Source: Fructilactobacillus ixorae (GTDB lineage Bacteria; Bacillota; Bacilli; Lactobacillales; Lactobacillaceae). From it: a stretch of 64,000 nt of DNA. Both the position numbers and the translations under genes were made by a program. Location: positions 930,001 through 994,000 of the forward strand of contig NZ_CP097478.1 of NCBI RefSeq assembly GCF_024029915.1. The letters run 5' to 3'. Below the pieces are notes generated by a model. That model ran no database searches, was not told the DNA's origin, and was given only the letters and a program-made list of their open reading frames with translations. Of the stretch, positions 50,032-60,056 are shown one piece after another (position 1 is the stretch's first letter; each line of letters begins with the position of its first letter).

Positions 50032-51321
50032 TTACTTTGGCCAGTGCTTACCCTTGTTCTTCTGGTCCCGGCGCCGGTTTTTCTTTCGTTTCCGTTGCTT
50101 AGGCGGGTTACTTACCACCGGTTGAGTAGGTGTTCCTGGTCGCGTGGTCGAAGCCGGTTGCGTGGCGGTGGTAGTTGGTTTCGGCTGGGCCGGATTCGCT
50201 CCGGCCGGCGCCTCAACGTGATCGACTAGTTTCCCCCGGTAGTAGTAAATCGGTTGTAAGTCATAATCCGTGTCCCGCAAACACTTCTTTAGATCGCGCA
50301 GGTCGTGGTCGTCGCCAAAGTTAATCACTAAGCCGGGTTCACCCATCCGACCGGTCCGACCGACCCGGTGAATGTAGGTCGTCGCGTCACCCGGTAAATC
50401 ATAGTTAATCACGGCCGGCAACTTGGGAATATCGAGTCCCCGGGCAGCCACGTCCGTCGTCAGCAATAGCTTAAACTGTCCCTTGCGAAAGGCCTTTAAG
50501 GCGCGTTCCCGTTGCATTTTAGTTTCGCTACCACTCAGCTTTTCCACCGGCGCATAGCCCTGGTGTTTAAAAAAGTTGTAAGCCCGGTTCAAGTCCTGAC
50601 TCTGATTAAAAAAGACCAGGGCTTTAAAGTTCGGCAACTTGGTCAACCGGTTCAACACGTCATTTCGTTTGCCCCGAGAAACCTCAAACTGGCCGTGGCG
50701 AACCACTCCCCGACTCTGATCCTGCTTACGAACGTCAATTACTGTGGCCGGTTTTCCCATCTCGGTCTCTAAGTGGTGTAAAACATCGCTATCGGTGGCT
50801 GAAAAGTAGGCCACCTGCGCATCCCGGGGGACGGTTCCGACAATTGCTCGGACCTTCGCCCGCGAATCATCCTGCAGTAAATCATCCGCTTCATCCACCA
50901 CCACGGTTTCGATTCCCTGCGGTTTCAACTTTCGATCCTGTAACAGGTTCAACACCCGCCCGGGGGTTCCCACAATGATTTCTGGGCGCTTTTTCAGCTT
51001 TTCCTGCTGCCGTTTCACGTTCGCACCTCCGATAATCGGGAGCACCTGGGCGTGAAACGGACCCGCCCAAGCGCGAATCACGTTGGTCACCTGCATAGCG
51101 AGTTCCTGGGACGGTTCCAGAATAATCACCTGGGGTCCGCCTCCGGCCAGTAAATTAGCCAGAATCGGCATCAAAAAGGCAACCGTTTTCCCCGACCCCG
51201 TCGGTGACAATGCCACAATGTCGGACCCGCCGTCAATCATTGGTTCGTAGACCGCCGTTTGAATCGCCGTGGGGGCCGCGTAGCCTAACTGGGCGAACCG
51301 GGTTTCAAATTGTTCTAACAC
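50032..51321 (-). CDS. DEAD-box RNA helicase (CshB-like)
   Basis: RNA helicase of 429 aa with motif I SPTGSGKT, motif II VVDEADDLL, motif III YFSATD and motif VI HRVGRTGR. The C-terminal tail is basic and disordered (KQRKRKKNRRRDQKNKGK), as in helicases of ribosome assembly or cold adaptation. It starts with GTG, which overlaps the stop of the Gfo/Idh gene by one base. Confidence 0.92.
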   Translation of the reverse strand: MLEQFETRFAQLGYAAPTAIQTAVYEPMIDGGSDIVALSPTGSGKTVAFLMPILANLLAGGGPQVIILEPSQELAMQVTNVIRAWAGPFHAQVLPIIGGANVKRQQEKLKKRPEIIVGTPGRVLNLLQDRKLKPQGIETVVVDEADDLLQDDSRAKVRAIVGTVPRDAQVAYFSATDSDVLHHLETEMGKPATVIDVRKQDQSRGVVRHGQFEVSRGKRNDVLNRLTKLPNFKALVFFNQSQDLNRAYNFFKHQGYAPVEKLSGSETKMQRERALKAFRKGQFKLLLTTDVAARGLDIPKLPAVINYDLPGDATTYIHRVGRTGRMGEPGLVINFGDDHDLRDLKKCLRDTDYDLQPIYYYRGKLVDHVEAPAGANPAQPKPTTTATQPASTTRPGTPTQPVVSNPPKQRKRKKNRRRDQKNKGKHWPK

Positions 51322-52331
51322 TACTCATCCGCCTCCAGTTTGGTTGGGTATTCGAGCCCGGCAGCCGAAGCTAATCGACTCATCACCAGGTTCACGTTCT
51401 GCATCTGCTCTAACCAGAGCTCGTAGTCAGCCACATTTTGAGGTTGTGTAGGTTCCTGTAGTACCCGGGCAAAATCAGTCATTTCGGGAATCATCGGGTT
51501 CTTTCCATATAACTGACTGAGGATTTGGCGTTGGTTATTTTGAATGATGGAGGCCTCGGTCACTTCTCCAGCGCTATCAAACGTGATAATCTCTCGTCCG
51601 TGATAAATTTCTGAGTTGTGAGTCGAATTCGAAAGCTTGCTAAAGTTCAAGGTAACGTCAAAGGCTCCATAGTTCAAAATCGCCGTCCCCTTGCCATCCA
51701 CTCCGGTTGAAATCATGGTTGGATAGTAAGCTACTCGTTCGGGAACCCCAAACAAGCCGACCGCATCATACACGGGATAGATCCCGAGGTCGGTCAACGC
51801 GCCTCCACCAAACTGGGGATTAAAAACGTTTGGGACTTGTCCAGCTAACACCTGGTCGTAGCGCGAGGAGTACTGGCTAAAGGTGAACTCAGCGCCATCA
51901 ACCCCAGTATCTAAGCCACTCAGATAATCACGCACCGCTGCAAAGGCCGGCATGTGGACGTTTCTAGCTGCTTCGAAGTACCGTACTTGGGGATGGCGGG
52001 CGAGTTCATCCATTACACTTTGATACTGGTAGGGAGTTAGCACCGCTGGCTTTTCCACAATCACGTGTTTGTCGTGTTGGAGAGCCTGCAGAATTTGTTC
52101 GTAGTGCAACACGTTTGGTGAAGCAATGTAAACAACTTCCACGTTGGGGTCACTTAAAAATTGCTCCAAATCCGTGTACACCGTGGCAGGTTCATGCCCC
52201 TTGGCAAGCTCGCGGCCGCTAGCTTCGTGGCGGGAATAAACCGCGGTTAGCTGGTATTCGCCAGTGGCATGGGCGGCCTCAATCATGCGTTCCGTAATCC
52301 AGTTGGTGCCAATCGTTCCTAATTTAATCAT
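51321..52331 (-). CDS. Gfo/Idh/MocA family oxidoreductase
   Basis: NAD(P)-dependent oxidoreductase of 336 aa. The N-terminal Rossmann part (LGTIGTNWITERMIEAA) and the EKPAVL motif with the conserved Lys (VIVEKPAVLTPYQ) are present, as is GGGALTDLGIYPVYDAVGLF. The substrate, probably a sugar or cyclitol, is unknown. It sits between the GH25-like gene and the helicase, with overlaps on both sides. Confidence 0.9.
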   Translation of the reverse strand: MIKLGTIGTNWITERMIEAAHATGEYQLTAVYSRHEASGRELAKGHEPATVYTDLEQFLSDPNVEVVYIASPNVLHYEQILQALQHDKHVIVEKPAVLTPYQYQSVMDELARHPQVRYFEAARNVHMPAFAAVRDYLSGLDTGVDGAEFTFSQYSSRYDQVLAGQVPNVFNPQFGGGALTDLGIYPVYDAVGLFGVPERVAYYPTMISTGVDGKGTAILNYGAFDVTLNFSKLSNSTHNSEIYHGREIITFDSAGEVTEASIIQNNQRQILSQLYGKNPMIPEMTDFARVLQEPTQPQNVADYELWLEQMQNVNLVMSRLASAAGLEYPTKLEADE

Positions 52332-53119
52332 GCTGCATCACTCCTAATCTCATGTTGTTTTAACACTTGCAGATATTGATTCCATTGTACCGTACTCCCC
52401 CGAAAGGCCGTCATGCGAAAGGCGCTCCCCTTCCCGTTATTATATAGTTGTTCCTGCTTCGCTAAGCTCGCAAACGTCACATGCCGCCCGGACTTAGCGC
52501 GCGGTAACAGGAACTCCGTGTGGGGAATCCGCTTCAGCACCTGATAGTTTGTGGCACTCGTTTTAATCAGGACCGGCCGTTGGGAGTAGTGCTGCGTCCA
52601 AGCCACCAGTTGGCGCATCCGCCGCGCTAGTTGCTTCCGGTCCACCGTTTCGGCGTTGTAATCATTATAGTAGGAAAGGTTAATCATAATCGGCAGATCA
52701 CCAATGTTATTGCCGAGGGTGCGCTTCAGGTTCTGTTCCTGCTCTCGCACCGAGCTGCTGAAACTGTATTGATGATATACCCCTACTTTAAGTCCGGAGC
52801 CGATGCTGCGGGTGTAGTTGTTGTTAAAATCATCGTCCGTCAAGCTTGCACCCTGGGTCGCGCGCAGGTACACGTATTTAACCCCGTTGGTTTGCAACTG
52901 GTTAAAATCAGCGTACTCATCCGTTTGGTCCAGCATCACCCCCCGCACAGGATAATTGCGCAGGAAGACTTGCTGGCGGGCGTGCCGGTTAATCACATGA
53001 TGCCCGATCAGCACCCCCAGCAGCACTAGCCCGACTAGGATCACACTGGTCCACCCAAGCTTTCGGGAAAGTCGCCGCCGGTGCGCTCGTTGATAATCAC
53101 TCCGTGTTTGTGCTTGCAT
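52328..53119 (-). CDS. GH25-like (lysozyme family) membrane-anchored protein, catalytic residues not seen
   Basis: A 263-aa protein with a membrane anchor (about 25-45) and a GH25-type barrel: GVMLDQTDEYADFNQLQTNG, YVYLRATQG, and VGVYHQYSFSSS. In active GH25 enzymes an Asp-x-Glu pair follows the fourth strand; here that place reads IMINLSYYND, so the usual catalytic pair seems lost. It may bind wall material without cutting. ATGA overlap with the Gfo/Idh gene. Confidence 0.75.
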   Translation of the reverse strand: MQAQTRSDYQRAHRRRLSRKLGWTSVILVGLVLLGVLIGHHVINRHARQQVFLRNYPVRGVMLDQTDEYADFNQLQTNGVKYVYLRATQGASLTDDDFNNNYTRSIGSGLKVGVYHQYSFSSSVREQEQNLKRTLGNNIGDLPIMINLSYYNDYNAETVDRKQLARRMRQLVAWTQHYSQRPVLIKTSATNYQVLKRIPHTEFLLPRAKSGRHVTFASLAKQEQLYNNGKGSAFRMTAFRGSTVQWNQYLQVLKQHEIRSDAA

Positions 53120-53179
53120 TTTTTCTGGCCTACCATTTTTAAGATTACCCTTATCTTACCATGATTAGCGTGTTCCCGC

Positions 53180-53208
53180 TTGAAGTACCCAACGAATTCT
53201 CATATAAT
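53180..53208 (+). promoter_or_regulatory. gntK promoter
   Basis: -35 TTGAAG (53180-53185), 17-nt spacer, -10 TATAAT (53203-53208). Confidence 0.7.
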
Positions 53209-53221
53209 GAAAGCGTTATAA
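53208..53221 (+). promoter_or_regulatory. cre-like site at the gntK start of transcription
   Basis: TGAAAGCGTTATAA matches TGWAANCGNTNWCA with one mismatch and lies at the -10/+1 region, as does the site before gntP. Confidence 0.55.
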
Positions 53222-53276
53222 TAAATCAAAAATCGTTGGCTGACCCAGCCAAAATCAATGATTAAGGGGAAAAATT

Positions 53277-54836
53277 ATGGAATACGTAATTGGCGTTGAC
53301 ATTGGAACCACCAGTACTAAAACGGTTTTATACGATGATACCGGAGCCGTAAAGGGGTATTCAAATGACCTTTACAACCTGTACCAAGACACTCCAGACA
53401 TGGCCGAAGAAGATCCAGAAGAAATCTTTAGTGCCATGCTGGCGGGGGTTTCCAAGGTCGTCGAAAAAGCAGACTTACAACCCGGCGAACTTAAAGGCAT
53501 TTCTTACTCCTGTGCCATGCACAGCTTGATTTGTCTGGACGAAAATTACAAACCCCTCACCCGGGCGATTACCTGGGCCGATAACCGGGCTGTAAAATAC
53601 GCAGACGAGTTGAAAAACAACGGAATTGGGATGGAACTCTACAAAAAGACCGGCGTGCCGGTTCACCCCATGACGCCATTAACCAAGATCATGTGGATTC
53701 GCAACGAACGCCCCGCCATCTACAAACAAACGCGGTACTTCGTCGGCATCAAAGAATACATTAACTACAAGCTGTTCGGGGTCCTCAAGGAGGACTACTC
53801 GATCGCGAACGCAACAGCTTTGTTCAACATCTTTACCATGGACTGGGACGACCAAGCTCTTTCCGTCGCGGGCGTAACGCGTGACCAGTTACCAGAACTC
53901 GTTGATACTACCTACCAATTAAAGGGGCTCAACGAACGCTACGCCAACATGATGGGGATTGATCAGGACCTGCCGTTTGTCATTGGGGCTTCCGATGGTC
54001 CCCTAGCTAACCTTGGCGTCGATGCCATCAAACCCGGCGTAGTAGCCGTAACGATTGGAACCTCGGGTGCCGTCCGGATTGTGAGTGACAAACCCCGCAT
54101 TGATCCAAAGGCGCGGGTCTTTTGTTACTACCTCGCTAAGGATATGTGGGTCATCGGGGGACCAGTTAACAACGGTGGAATCGTCTTCCGGTGGATTCGA
54201 GACCAAATCTGTCTCCCCGAAAAGGTAACCGCCGAGGAAATGAATCTCGATGCGTACGACCTGTTGACTAAAATCGCTGCTTCGATTCCAGCTGGGTCGG
54301 ACGGCCTAATCTTCCTACCTTTCTTAGGTGGCGAACGGGCTCCGATCTGGGATGCCGATGCCCGGGGAACCTTCTTCGGGTTAACCCGGCAACACACCCG
54401 GGCCAACATGATTCGGGCTGCGCTGGAAGGAATCGTCTACAACCTGTATACGGTTATGTTGGCGCTCGCCGAAGTGGTGGGCGAACCAACTAAGATTCAG
54501 GCTACGGGTGGCTTCGCCCACTCCGAACTCTGGCGGCAAATGTTAGCCGACATCTTCGAACAAGACGTCAACATCCCCGAAAGTGTCGAAGGAACGGCAC
54601 TGGGAGCGGCGGTCTTAGGGATGTACAGTTTCAAGATGATTGATAGTCTGTACGACGTCGAAAAGTTTGTCGGGGTTACCAACACTCACAAACCAAATCC
54701 CGAAAACTACAAGGCTTACCGAGAATTAGTGCCAATTTACATTCGGCTGAGCCGCGCATTACAACCAGAATACAAGAACATTGCGAACTTCCAGCGCCAA
54801 AACGAGGCTGAAGATCCGCATGATACGGAAAAGTAA
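53277..54836 (+). CDS. gntK: Gluconokinase (FGGY family)
   Basis: Phosphorylates gluconate to 6-phosphogluconate, which feeds the phosphoketolase pathway. The 519-aa protein opens with GVDIGTTSTKTVLYDD, contains ITWADNRA and the C-terminal signature region ALEGIVYNLYTVM and ATGGFAHSELWRQML. Strong promoter and cre-like site upstream. The ISL3 remnant begins 12 bp after its stop. Confidence 0.93.
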   Translation: MEYVIGVDIGTTSTKTVLYDDTGAVKGYSNDLYNLYQDTPDMAEEDPEEIFSAMLAGVSKVVEKADLQPGELKGISYSCAMHSLICLDENYKPLTRAITWADNRAVKYADELKNNGIGMELYKKTGVPVHPMTPLTKIMWIRNERPAIYKQTRYFVGIKEYINYKLFGVLKEDYSIANATALFNIFTMDWDDQALSVAGVTRDQLPELVDTTYQLKGLNERYANMMGIDQDLPFVIGASDGPLANLGVDAIKPGVVAVTIGTSGAVRIVSDKPRIDPKARVFCYYLAKDMWVIGGPVNNGGIVFRWIRDQICLPEKVTAEEMNLDAYDLLTKIAASIPAGSDGLIFLPFLGGERAPIWDADARGTFFGLTRQHTRANMIRAALEGIVYNLYTVMLALAEVVGEPTKIQATGGFAHSELWRQMLADIFEQDVNIPESVEGTALGAAVLGMYSFKMIDSLYDVEKFVGVTNTHKPNPENYKAYRELVPIYIRLSRALQPEYKNIANFQRQNEAEDPHDTEK

Positions 54837-54902
54837 TTAATTGAAAGAGGCTCTTTGTCAAATAGTACTAATTAGTAAATAATTTAATAAATGGGTCTGA
54901 CC

Positions 54903-56236
54903 CTAGGCAATGGAATCCTTAATGGATTCTGTCGCCTTTTGTTTATAATTTTGGGAGAAATAGTTGTTCGAAAATGAGATTAAGATTCTAATTCTGAAAT
55001 TTTTTAAACTACTATGACCATAAGCAGTTCTATTAATGACTTTAATTTCGTTATTAATCTCTTTTAAAGGCCCATTACTGAAGGAATAAGTAAAGCTATT
55101 TTCAATTTTTCTTGATGTCTTTTTAATGTACTTCTGACCCTTTTAATTGCTTCAGGAAGATTTTGATATTGATCTTGATGCTTAGCTGAATTAAGCAGAT
55201 CGGTTAACTTCTGCTGATTATGCGTTTTGGTTACAATCTGAGTCATATCTTGATAGAAGTCATAAGCATCACGAAGTGATGGTGATAAGGAGAGTAATCT
55301 TTCAACAACTTCTGTATCAGTCAAACAAGCATATTGATAGTTTCTTCTTCGTTTGAAGACCGTGTAATCTAATTCTTCAACTTTTTTGAAAAGCAACTTG
55401 TATAACCTTTTTAATTGGCGATACTCAGGAGTATTACTGCCATACTCTTTCATGACCTTGATTCGTTATTTATTTAAAGCTGTGTAGGCTTGGTTAACAA
55501 CATGAAAGCGGTCCGCTATGATTTGAGCTTAAGGAAATACTCGTTCGATTATACCTCGATAGGGAGAGAATAAATCTACGGTTACCGTTTTAACCGCGGC
55601 TCTAGCTAAAGCTGAATATATTAGAAAATAATCCTCCAATAATCTACCATTTCTGCTTTGAATGATATCCATTAGTTGGTGTGTGTCTGAGTTCATCAGT
55701 GCGATGCTCATTCCACTTGGCGACATTTTCCCTGATTTAAAATCATCAAAGGCAATGTGTTGGGGTAAATAGCGATAACCAGTTTTATGATATTTAGCTA
55801 AGCCTTCGGCTTGTCTCATCACGGTATTCGTCGAGATACCAAAATTTTCAGCGATTTGTTTGATAGTGATATTAGAGCTTAACTGGAGTGCTGCTTTAAT
55901 CTTTAAATTTCTGAGAATATGATCGTTAGGATTAATGTCTTTCAATTTAGCTAATTCCGTATGATGACAGTATTTACAAATGTATTTTTGCTTCTTGATG
56001 ATAAGAAAATTTAAGCCCCAAAGCCCTGCGGGTACCAAGTGTTGAACCGTTTTAAAGTCATTCTTATTCAAGTAATCTCCACAATTCTTGCACCTTAATT
56101 TATAAGTTAGAATAAAACGCCAATAATTTTTAGTGATGCCATCTTCTTTAACAATTGTTCTGGATTTCGTGGTATCATCAACAATGATATTAGGGTCTGT
56201 GAGACCTAATATCTCTTTGATTGTTATTTCATTAAT
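54903..56236 (-). pseudogene. ISL3 family transposase, broken
   Basis: From the N-terminus: two zinc-binding Cys pairs (CKNCG and CKYCHH), an HTH (IKQIAENFGISTNTVMRQAE), then the DDE catalytic part (HIAFDDFKSG, TVDLFSPYRGIIERVFP). A TAA follows VFP at about 55526, then IIADRFHVVNQAY continues to another nonsense codon near 55467. Near 55100 a frameshift changes RHQEKLK into a new frame that continues as SNGPLKEINNEIKVINR to the stop at 54903. The start is also unclear (ATT near 56236). Not functional. Confidence 0.8.
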
Positions 56237-56261
56237 AACAATTAACTCCTTTTGGGGTTGG

Positions 56262-56289
56262 GAACATATCGGGGGCTACCGATATGTTC
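56262..56289 (+). terminator. Hairpin before the ISL3 transposase
   Basis: Arms GAACATATCGG / CCGATATGTTC followed by a T run on the plus strand. Within 56237-56414 there is otherwise no gene, only this hairpin and the next terminator. Confidence 0.6.
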
Positions 56290-56316
56290 TTTTTTATTTT
56301 CACTAATTATACAAAA

Positions 56317-56354
56317 AAGGATTTACTCCAATTGAATATCGGAATAAATCCTTT
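56317..56354 (-). terminator. Terminator after the TIGR04141-type gene
   Basis: Arms AAAGGATTTATTCC / GGAGTAAATCCTTT on the minus strand with minor mismatch, followed by six T. Confidence 0.7.
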
Positions 56355-56414
56355 AAAAATGAATAAATGACATGTCCAACTTTAACTTTTCTTTAACAAC
56401 TTAAATTATGTTAA

Positions 56415-58784
56415 TTATCTATTAACAATATAAAATTTACCTCTACTAAAATAGTAACGTTTACATTCACTAACATCCTTAATAAACAAAATTTTTAATT
56501 CTATACCATGATATTTCATTTCACGTGATAAACTAGATAAACCTAAGCAAGATAAAAGCGGAAAGATTTTAGAATTAGATGACTTATTTAAGTGTTCTTT
56601 ATTGGTTATAATACCCAAAACAAACACCATATTACTATTATCATTTTTTAATTCAAAATTTATCCTTTTTTTATTTTGATTTAAATAAACTTTTTTTATA
56701 AATTTAATAACCTTATCCTTATTCCCGTCAATCATTTCAGCTGAAGATCTTACCTGATTAAGCAAGTGACTAAAATTTTCGCCACTATATCCTTTTTTAT
56801 TAAAAATAAAATGATATTTTTTGTCAAAATAAATCCAATCGCAAATTTCCATTGGACTTCGTGCTCCTTCAACTGGAAATGATTCTTTATCTAAATTTAG
56901 AATCTTATGATGATTATTATATACAACAATTTTATTGTAATCATTTTCTGAGTATTTCTTTAGTTTATAATTGGTATCCTTTTTTGAATTTTCTTTGGAT
57001 AATCCAACAGAATTCAAAGATTTTCTTTTTTCATCCTTAATAATAATTTCTGGATATTGAGTAAATGGAAAGTATAACGGAAATGTATATTCCTCAATTT
57101 TATCTATACGTGAAAATACACGTTCTATAAAACTATTGTTAAATGCATACCATTTTCCAAAAATTAGAACATAATTCTTATTATTGGAGGTATCCCTGTA
57201 GAAATATTGACAGCATTCATAAACATGCTTGCCTATATTCAAATTTTCACCATTTGAATTATATTCATTAACAACTAACTTATTTTTAAGAATATAAATT
57301 AATGGATTTTTGGGGGCTTGGGCTTGGGCTTGGGCTTGGGCTTGGGCTTGGGCTTGGGCTTGGGCTTGGGCTTGGGCTTGGGCTTTAAAATAATCTTCTA
57401 TATTAATTTCAAGTGAATCTCCACCAAATTTTTTTAAAATATTCCTATCAAAATAGTCCTCAATATTATTTTCATCAAAAAATTTATTTATTTTCATAGA
57501 CGATATCTTATCAAAGATACTTAAATCAAGTTGATCATACATATATTTTGTGCTTAACTTATTAATTTTAATATAATGAACATCATCATTTTCTTCTCTT
57601 TTTTCATAAGTAAAAGACAATCTATTATCATTATTTTTTCGAGAATTACTAATAAATAAATGCTCCAAATAATCTTCAAAATTATTTTCTTGTTCATTAA
57701 CCTCTTTTAATTCTATCACTTCATTTTCCCAATTTATTTTTGGAGACATTGATTCTAAATATGACATTCTATCAATAATATTTAAAATATCAAATAAAGA
57801 TTTAAATTCAGAACTTATACTTAAAAATATCCCATTGTTTATTAAAATATGAATATCATTTTCATTTATTTTAATAAGTTTTGAATATATATTTATTATA
57901 CGAATATAACAAAAATAATCTATAAGTAGGTTATAATCACAACTAGTAATAATATTATCATTAACATTTTCATTTAAAAAATATGATATAAACTTACATT
58001 TATATCGATAAAGGTTTCCTATATAATTCAATAATTTAAATTTAATTAACAAATTATTACATTTATAAGAATTTGTATAAGAACTTGATAATTTATTAAA
58101 ATTTTTGTGTTTTAAAATTCCTTTACCAATAAACTTCGTAGCTAGAAAAGGCATTTCTTCATCTACTATTCTTGATAGAGGGATTGATCTATTATTTGTT
58201 GTTTTTTTATTATTTCTTATATATGGATATTCAGAAAAATCAATTGCCGATATATTCTTAATATCATCTAAATCTAAGGATCGTCTAATTATTTCATTAG
58301 GAAAATCTTTTTCAATATATTTATTGTTTAGTAAACTTCGTCCATTTCCAAAAGAAATAGCATAAATATTTTTATTTTCTTTATCACTTATAATTATTAA
58401 GACATTATATTTAATTTGCCTCAAATCAAATTTATCATCAGTAAAATATGATATGATATCAGACCATCCGGGAGAAACGGGATAAACTCTTTGTAAATAT
58501 AATTTCCCATTATATCCATGCAAGAGCCTAATGTCGCTGCTTAAATCTCTTTCTACTATATGATAGTCTTTATTCTTTTCATCATGTTTATCAATATTTT
58601 TTATGAGATCATCAATTATCAAATTGTTCTTATTAATATTTTTTAAACTTCTTACAATACAATTAACATCATTAAATTCTTGATTTTCATTTAAACATTC
58701 AACGTACTCGTCTCTTAAATATTTTTTATAATCTACATGATTGTCAATTTTTGTTAATTTACAAAAATTTATCTTTTTTACCAT
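56415..58784 (-). CDS. TIGR04141/DUF6119-type sporadically distributed protein with a (Gln-Ala)n repeat
   Basis: A 789-aa soluble protein, extremely A+T-rich. It has the pattern of the sporadically distributed TIGR04141 (DUF6119) family: GKLYLQRVYPVSPGWSDII, then YAISFGNGRSLLNNKYIEKD, and C-terminal YVLIFGKWYAFNN, MEICDWIYFDKKYHFIFNK and NFSHLLNQVRSSAEM. The family is poorly characterised and often lies in mobile or defence-rich regions. Between N- and C-terminal parts a hexanucleotide array encodes alternating Gln and Ala (about residues 467-489). GAGGG lies 6 nt before the ATG. The family match is from memory of motifs. Confidence 0.68.
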   Translation of the reverse strand: MVKKINFCKLTKIDNHVDYKKYLRDEYVECLNENQEFNDVNCIVRSLKNINKNNLIIDDLIKNIDKHDEKNKDYHIVERDLSSDIRLLHGYNGKLYLQRVYPVSPGWSDIISYFTDDKFDLRQIKYNVLIIISDKENKNIYAISFGNGRSLLNNKYIEKDFPNEIIRRSLDLDDIKNISAIDFSEYPYIRNNKKTTNNRSIPLSRIVDEEMPFLATKFIGKGILKHKNFNKLSSSYTNSYKCNNLLIKFKLLNYIGNLYRYKCKFISYFLNENVNDNIITSCDYNLLIDYFCYIRIINIYSKLIKINENDIHILINNGIFLSISSEFKSLFDILNIIDRMSYLESMSPKINWENEVIELKEVNEQENNFEDYLEHLFISNSRKNNDNRLSFTYEKREENDDVHYIKINKLSTKYMYDQLDLSIFDKISSMKINKFFDENNIEDYFDRNILKKFGGDSLEINIEDYFKAQAQAQAQAQAQAQAQAQAQAQAPKNPLIYILKNKLVVNEYNSNGENLNIGKHVYECCQYFYRDTSNNKNYVLIFGKWYAFNNSFIERVFSRIDKIEEYTFPLYFPFTQYPEIIIKDEKRKSLNSVGLSKENSKKDTNYKLKKYSENDYNKIVVYNNHHKILNLDKESFPVEGARSPMEICDWIYFDKKYHFIFNKKGYSGENFSHLLNQVRSSAEMIDGNKDKVIKFIKKVYLNQNKKRINFELKNDNSNMVFVLGIITNKEHLNKSSNSKIFPLLSCLGLSSLSREMKYHGIELKILFIKDVSECKRYYFSRGKFYIVNR
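57315..57385. repeat. Hexanucleotide tandem repeat GGCTTG, 11 full units plus part
   Basis: Uninterrupted array; on the coding (minus) strand the unit is CAAGCC and encodes Gln-Ala. A unit gain or loss keeps the frame, so it would only change linker length. Its high G+C contrasts sharply with the rest of the gene. Confidence 0.95.
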
Positions 58785-58884
58785 TATATTCCCTCAAAAA
58801 CAAGTAAGCAAAGTAATTTAGTTTTACTATAACACTAATTTATTTATACTATAAATAAAATTAATTATAAAAGGCAAATCAAAA

Positions 58885-59893
58885 ATTTATTTCGAACGAT
58901 TTTTAAAAACCTCAATGGCAGTTCGATAATTGTTAATTTTTAACGGAAGATTATTAATTAACTCTAAGGCTTCAAAAAGTTTATCATTAGAAACATTTTT
59001 AAAGTTAGTTTGCTTCGGGAAGAACCATCTTAATCTCCGGTTGAAATATTCATTACTGCCTCTTTTCCAAGGCGAATAAGCTTAACAGAAGTAAACATCG
59101 ACCTTGTATTTGCTTTGTAATACCTAATAACCAGAGAATTATTTTCCATGGTCGACTGTAAACGATTCAACGTTTGAACCAAAAATGCGCATGAATTTTT
59201 CAAAGGCAGCATTTAATAACGATTTGGTTCGATTAGGAATTTTAATTGCCCAAACCAAGCGAGTACTTCGTTCCACAAATGTTGCTAAGCAGGCTTTGGA
59301 TTTCCCACGTCCAGATAAAACTGGATCTAATTCCCAGTGATCCAAGTCACTACGATCATTGATATAGCTAGCTCTCGTTTCAATGGTTTGATTGATTTTG
59401 AAGGTTACTCACTTCTCTGCTTTTCGTTTCCGACGAACATTTCGATTAGGCAAACAATCTAAACTAAAATCAAGCAAAATGCGGTTTAACCAATTATAAA
59501 TGGGGCCGTAGCTACTCCATAAAAACGGTTAATCAATGCTGGTGACCACGTTAATTTCAAATGATTCTCCACAACTTGTTTTAACGAAGCGGTCAATTTG
59601 GTTTTTCTGCCACATTTTTTCCGTTTATAATCTGCATCAGCTTGAGCTAATACGGGATTATAAGGAGTTACTCGCAATAGTTCATAATGAATCGTTGATT
59701 TAGAAAAACCTAGTTTATCAGCTATTTCACGAAGTGAAAGGCCTTCATTAATTAATTGTGCTAACGCACCGCGATCATAAGATGTTAAAATGGAATAGCT
59801 CAAAGTAATATATACTTACTGGTTTGTTTGGTCACTACCATTGTAAGTTATTACTTTGGTTTTTTTATTTTATTTAGCGTTCGAAACAATTAT
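58885..59893 (-). mobile_element. IS30 family insertion sequence, decayed
   Basis: About 1.0 kb. Short end sequences with a shared TTTCGAACG core are inverted near 58889 and 59888, a size and layout fit for IS30 elements. The transposase inside is broken. Confidence 0.65.
58887..59803 (-). pseudogene. IS30 family transposase, broken
   Basis: N-terminal HTH piece (GLSLREIADKLGFSKSTIHYEL, 59803 to about 59490), then in shifted frames the catalytic core with HWELDPVLSGRGKSKACLATF and IRIFGSNVE-like sequence (59345-59139), and the C-terminal PWKRGSNEYFNRRLRWFFPK and FKNRSK to the stop at 58887. At least three frame changes or stops are needed, so it is inactive. Confidence 0.8.
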
Positions 59894-60056
59894 ATAATTT
59901 ACGTTTATTAAAAAACAATATAATTTATATTAAAACAGTAAGAATCGTTATCCATTTAGCATTAAAAAGTTTTTTTAATTCCACATTTTAACCTCATATT
60001 TACCTTCCCTTAATCTTCATTTGCTAGAATGATGTGAAAAATGCCTCGAGGTAATT

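Larger units (their letters stand above)
54849..56310 (-). mobile_element. ISL3 family insertion sequence, decayed
   Basis: The left end reads GGCTCTTTGTCAAATAGT, a typical ISL3 family terminal repeat, 12 bp after gntK. I find no matching inverted copy at the right side; the right boundary near 56310 is an estimate. The transposase inside is broken in several places. Confidence 0.7.

Noticed and set aside
57315..57385. Tandem GGCTTG units as a CRISPR array
   Set aside because: Units are 6 bp, contiguous and without spacers; no cas genes are near. It is a coding microsatellite.
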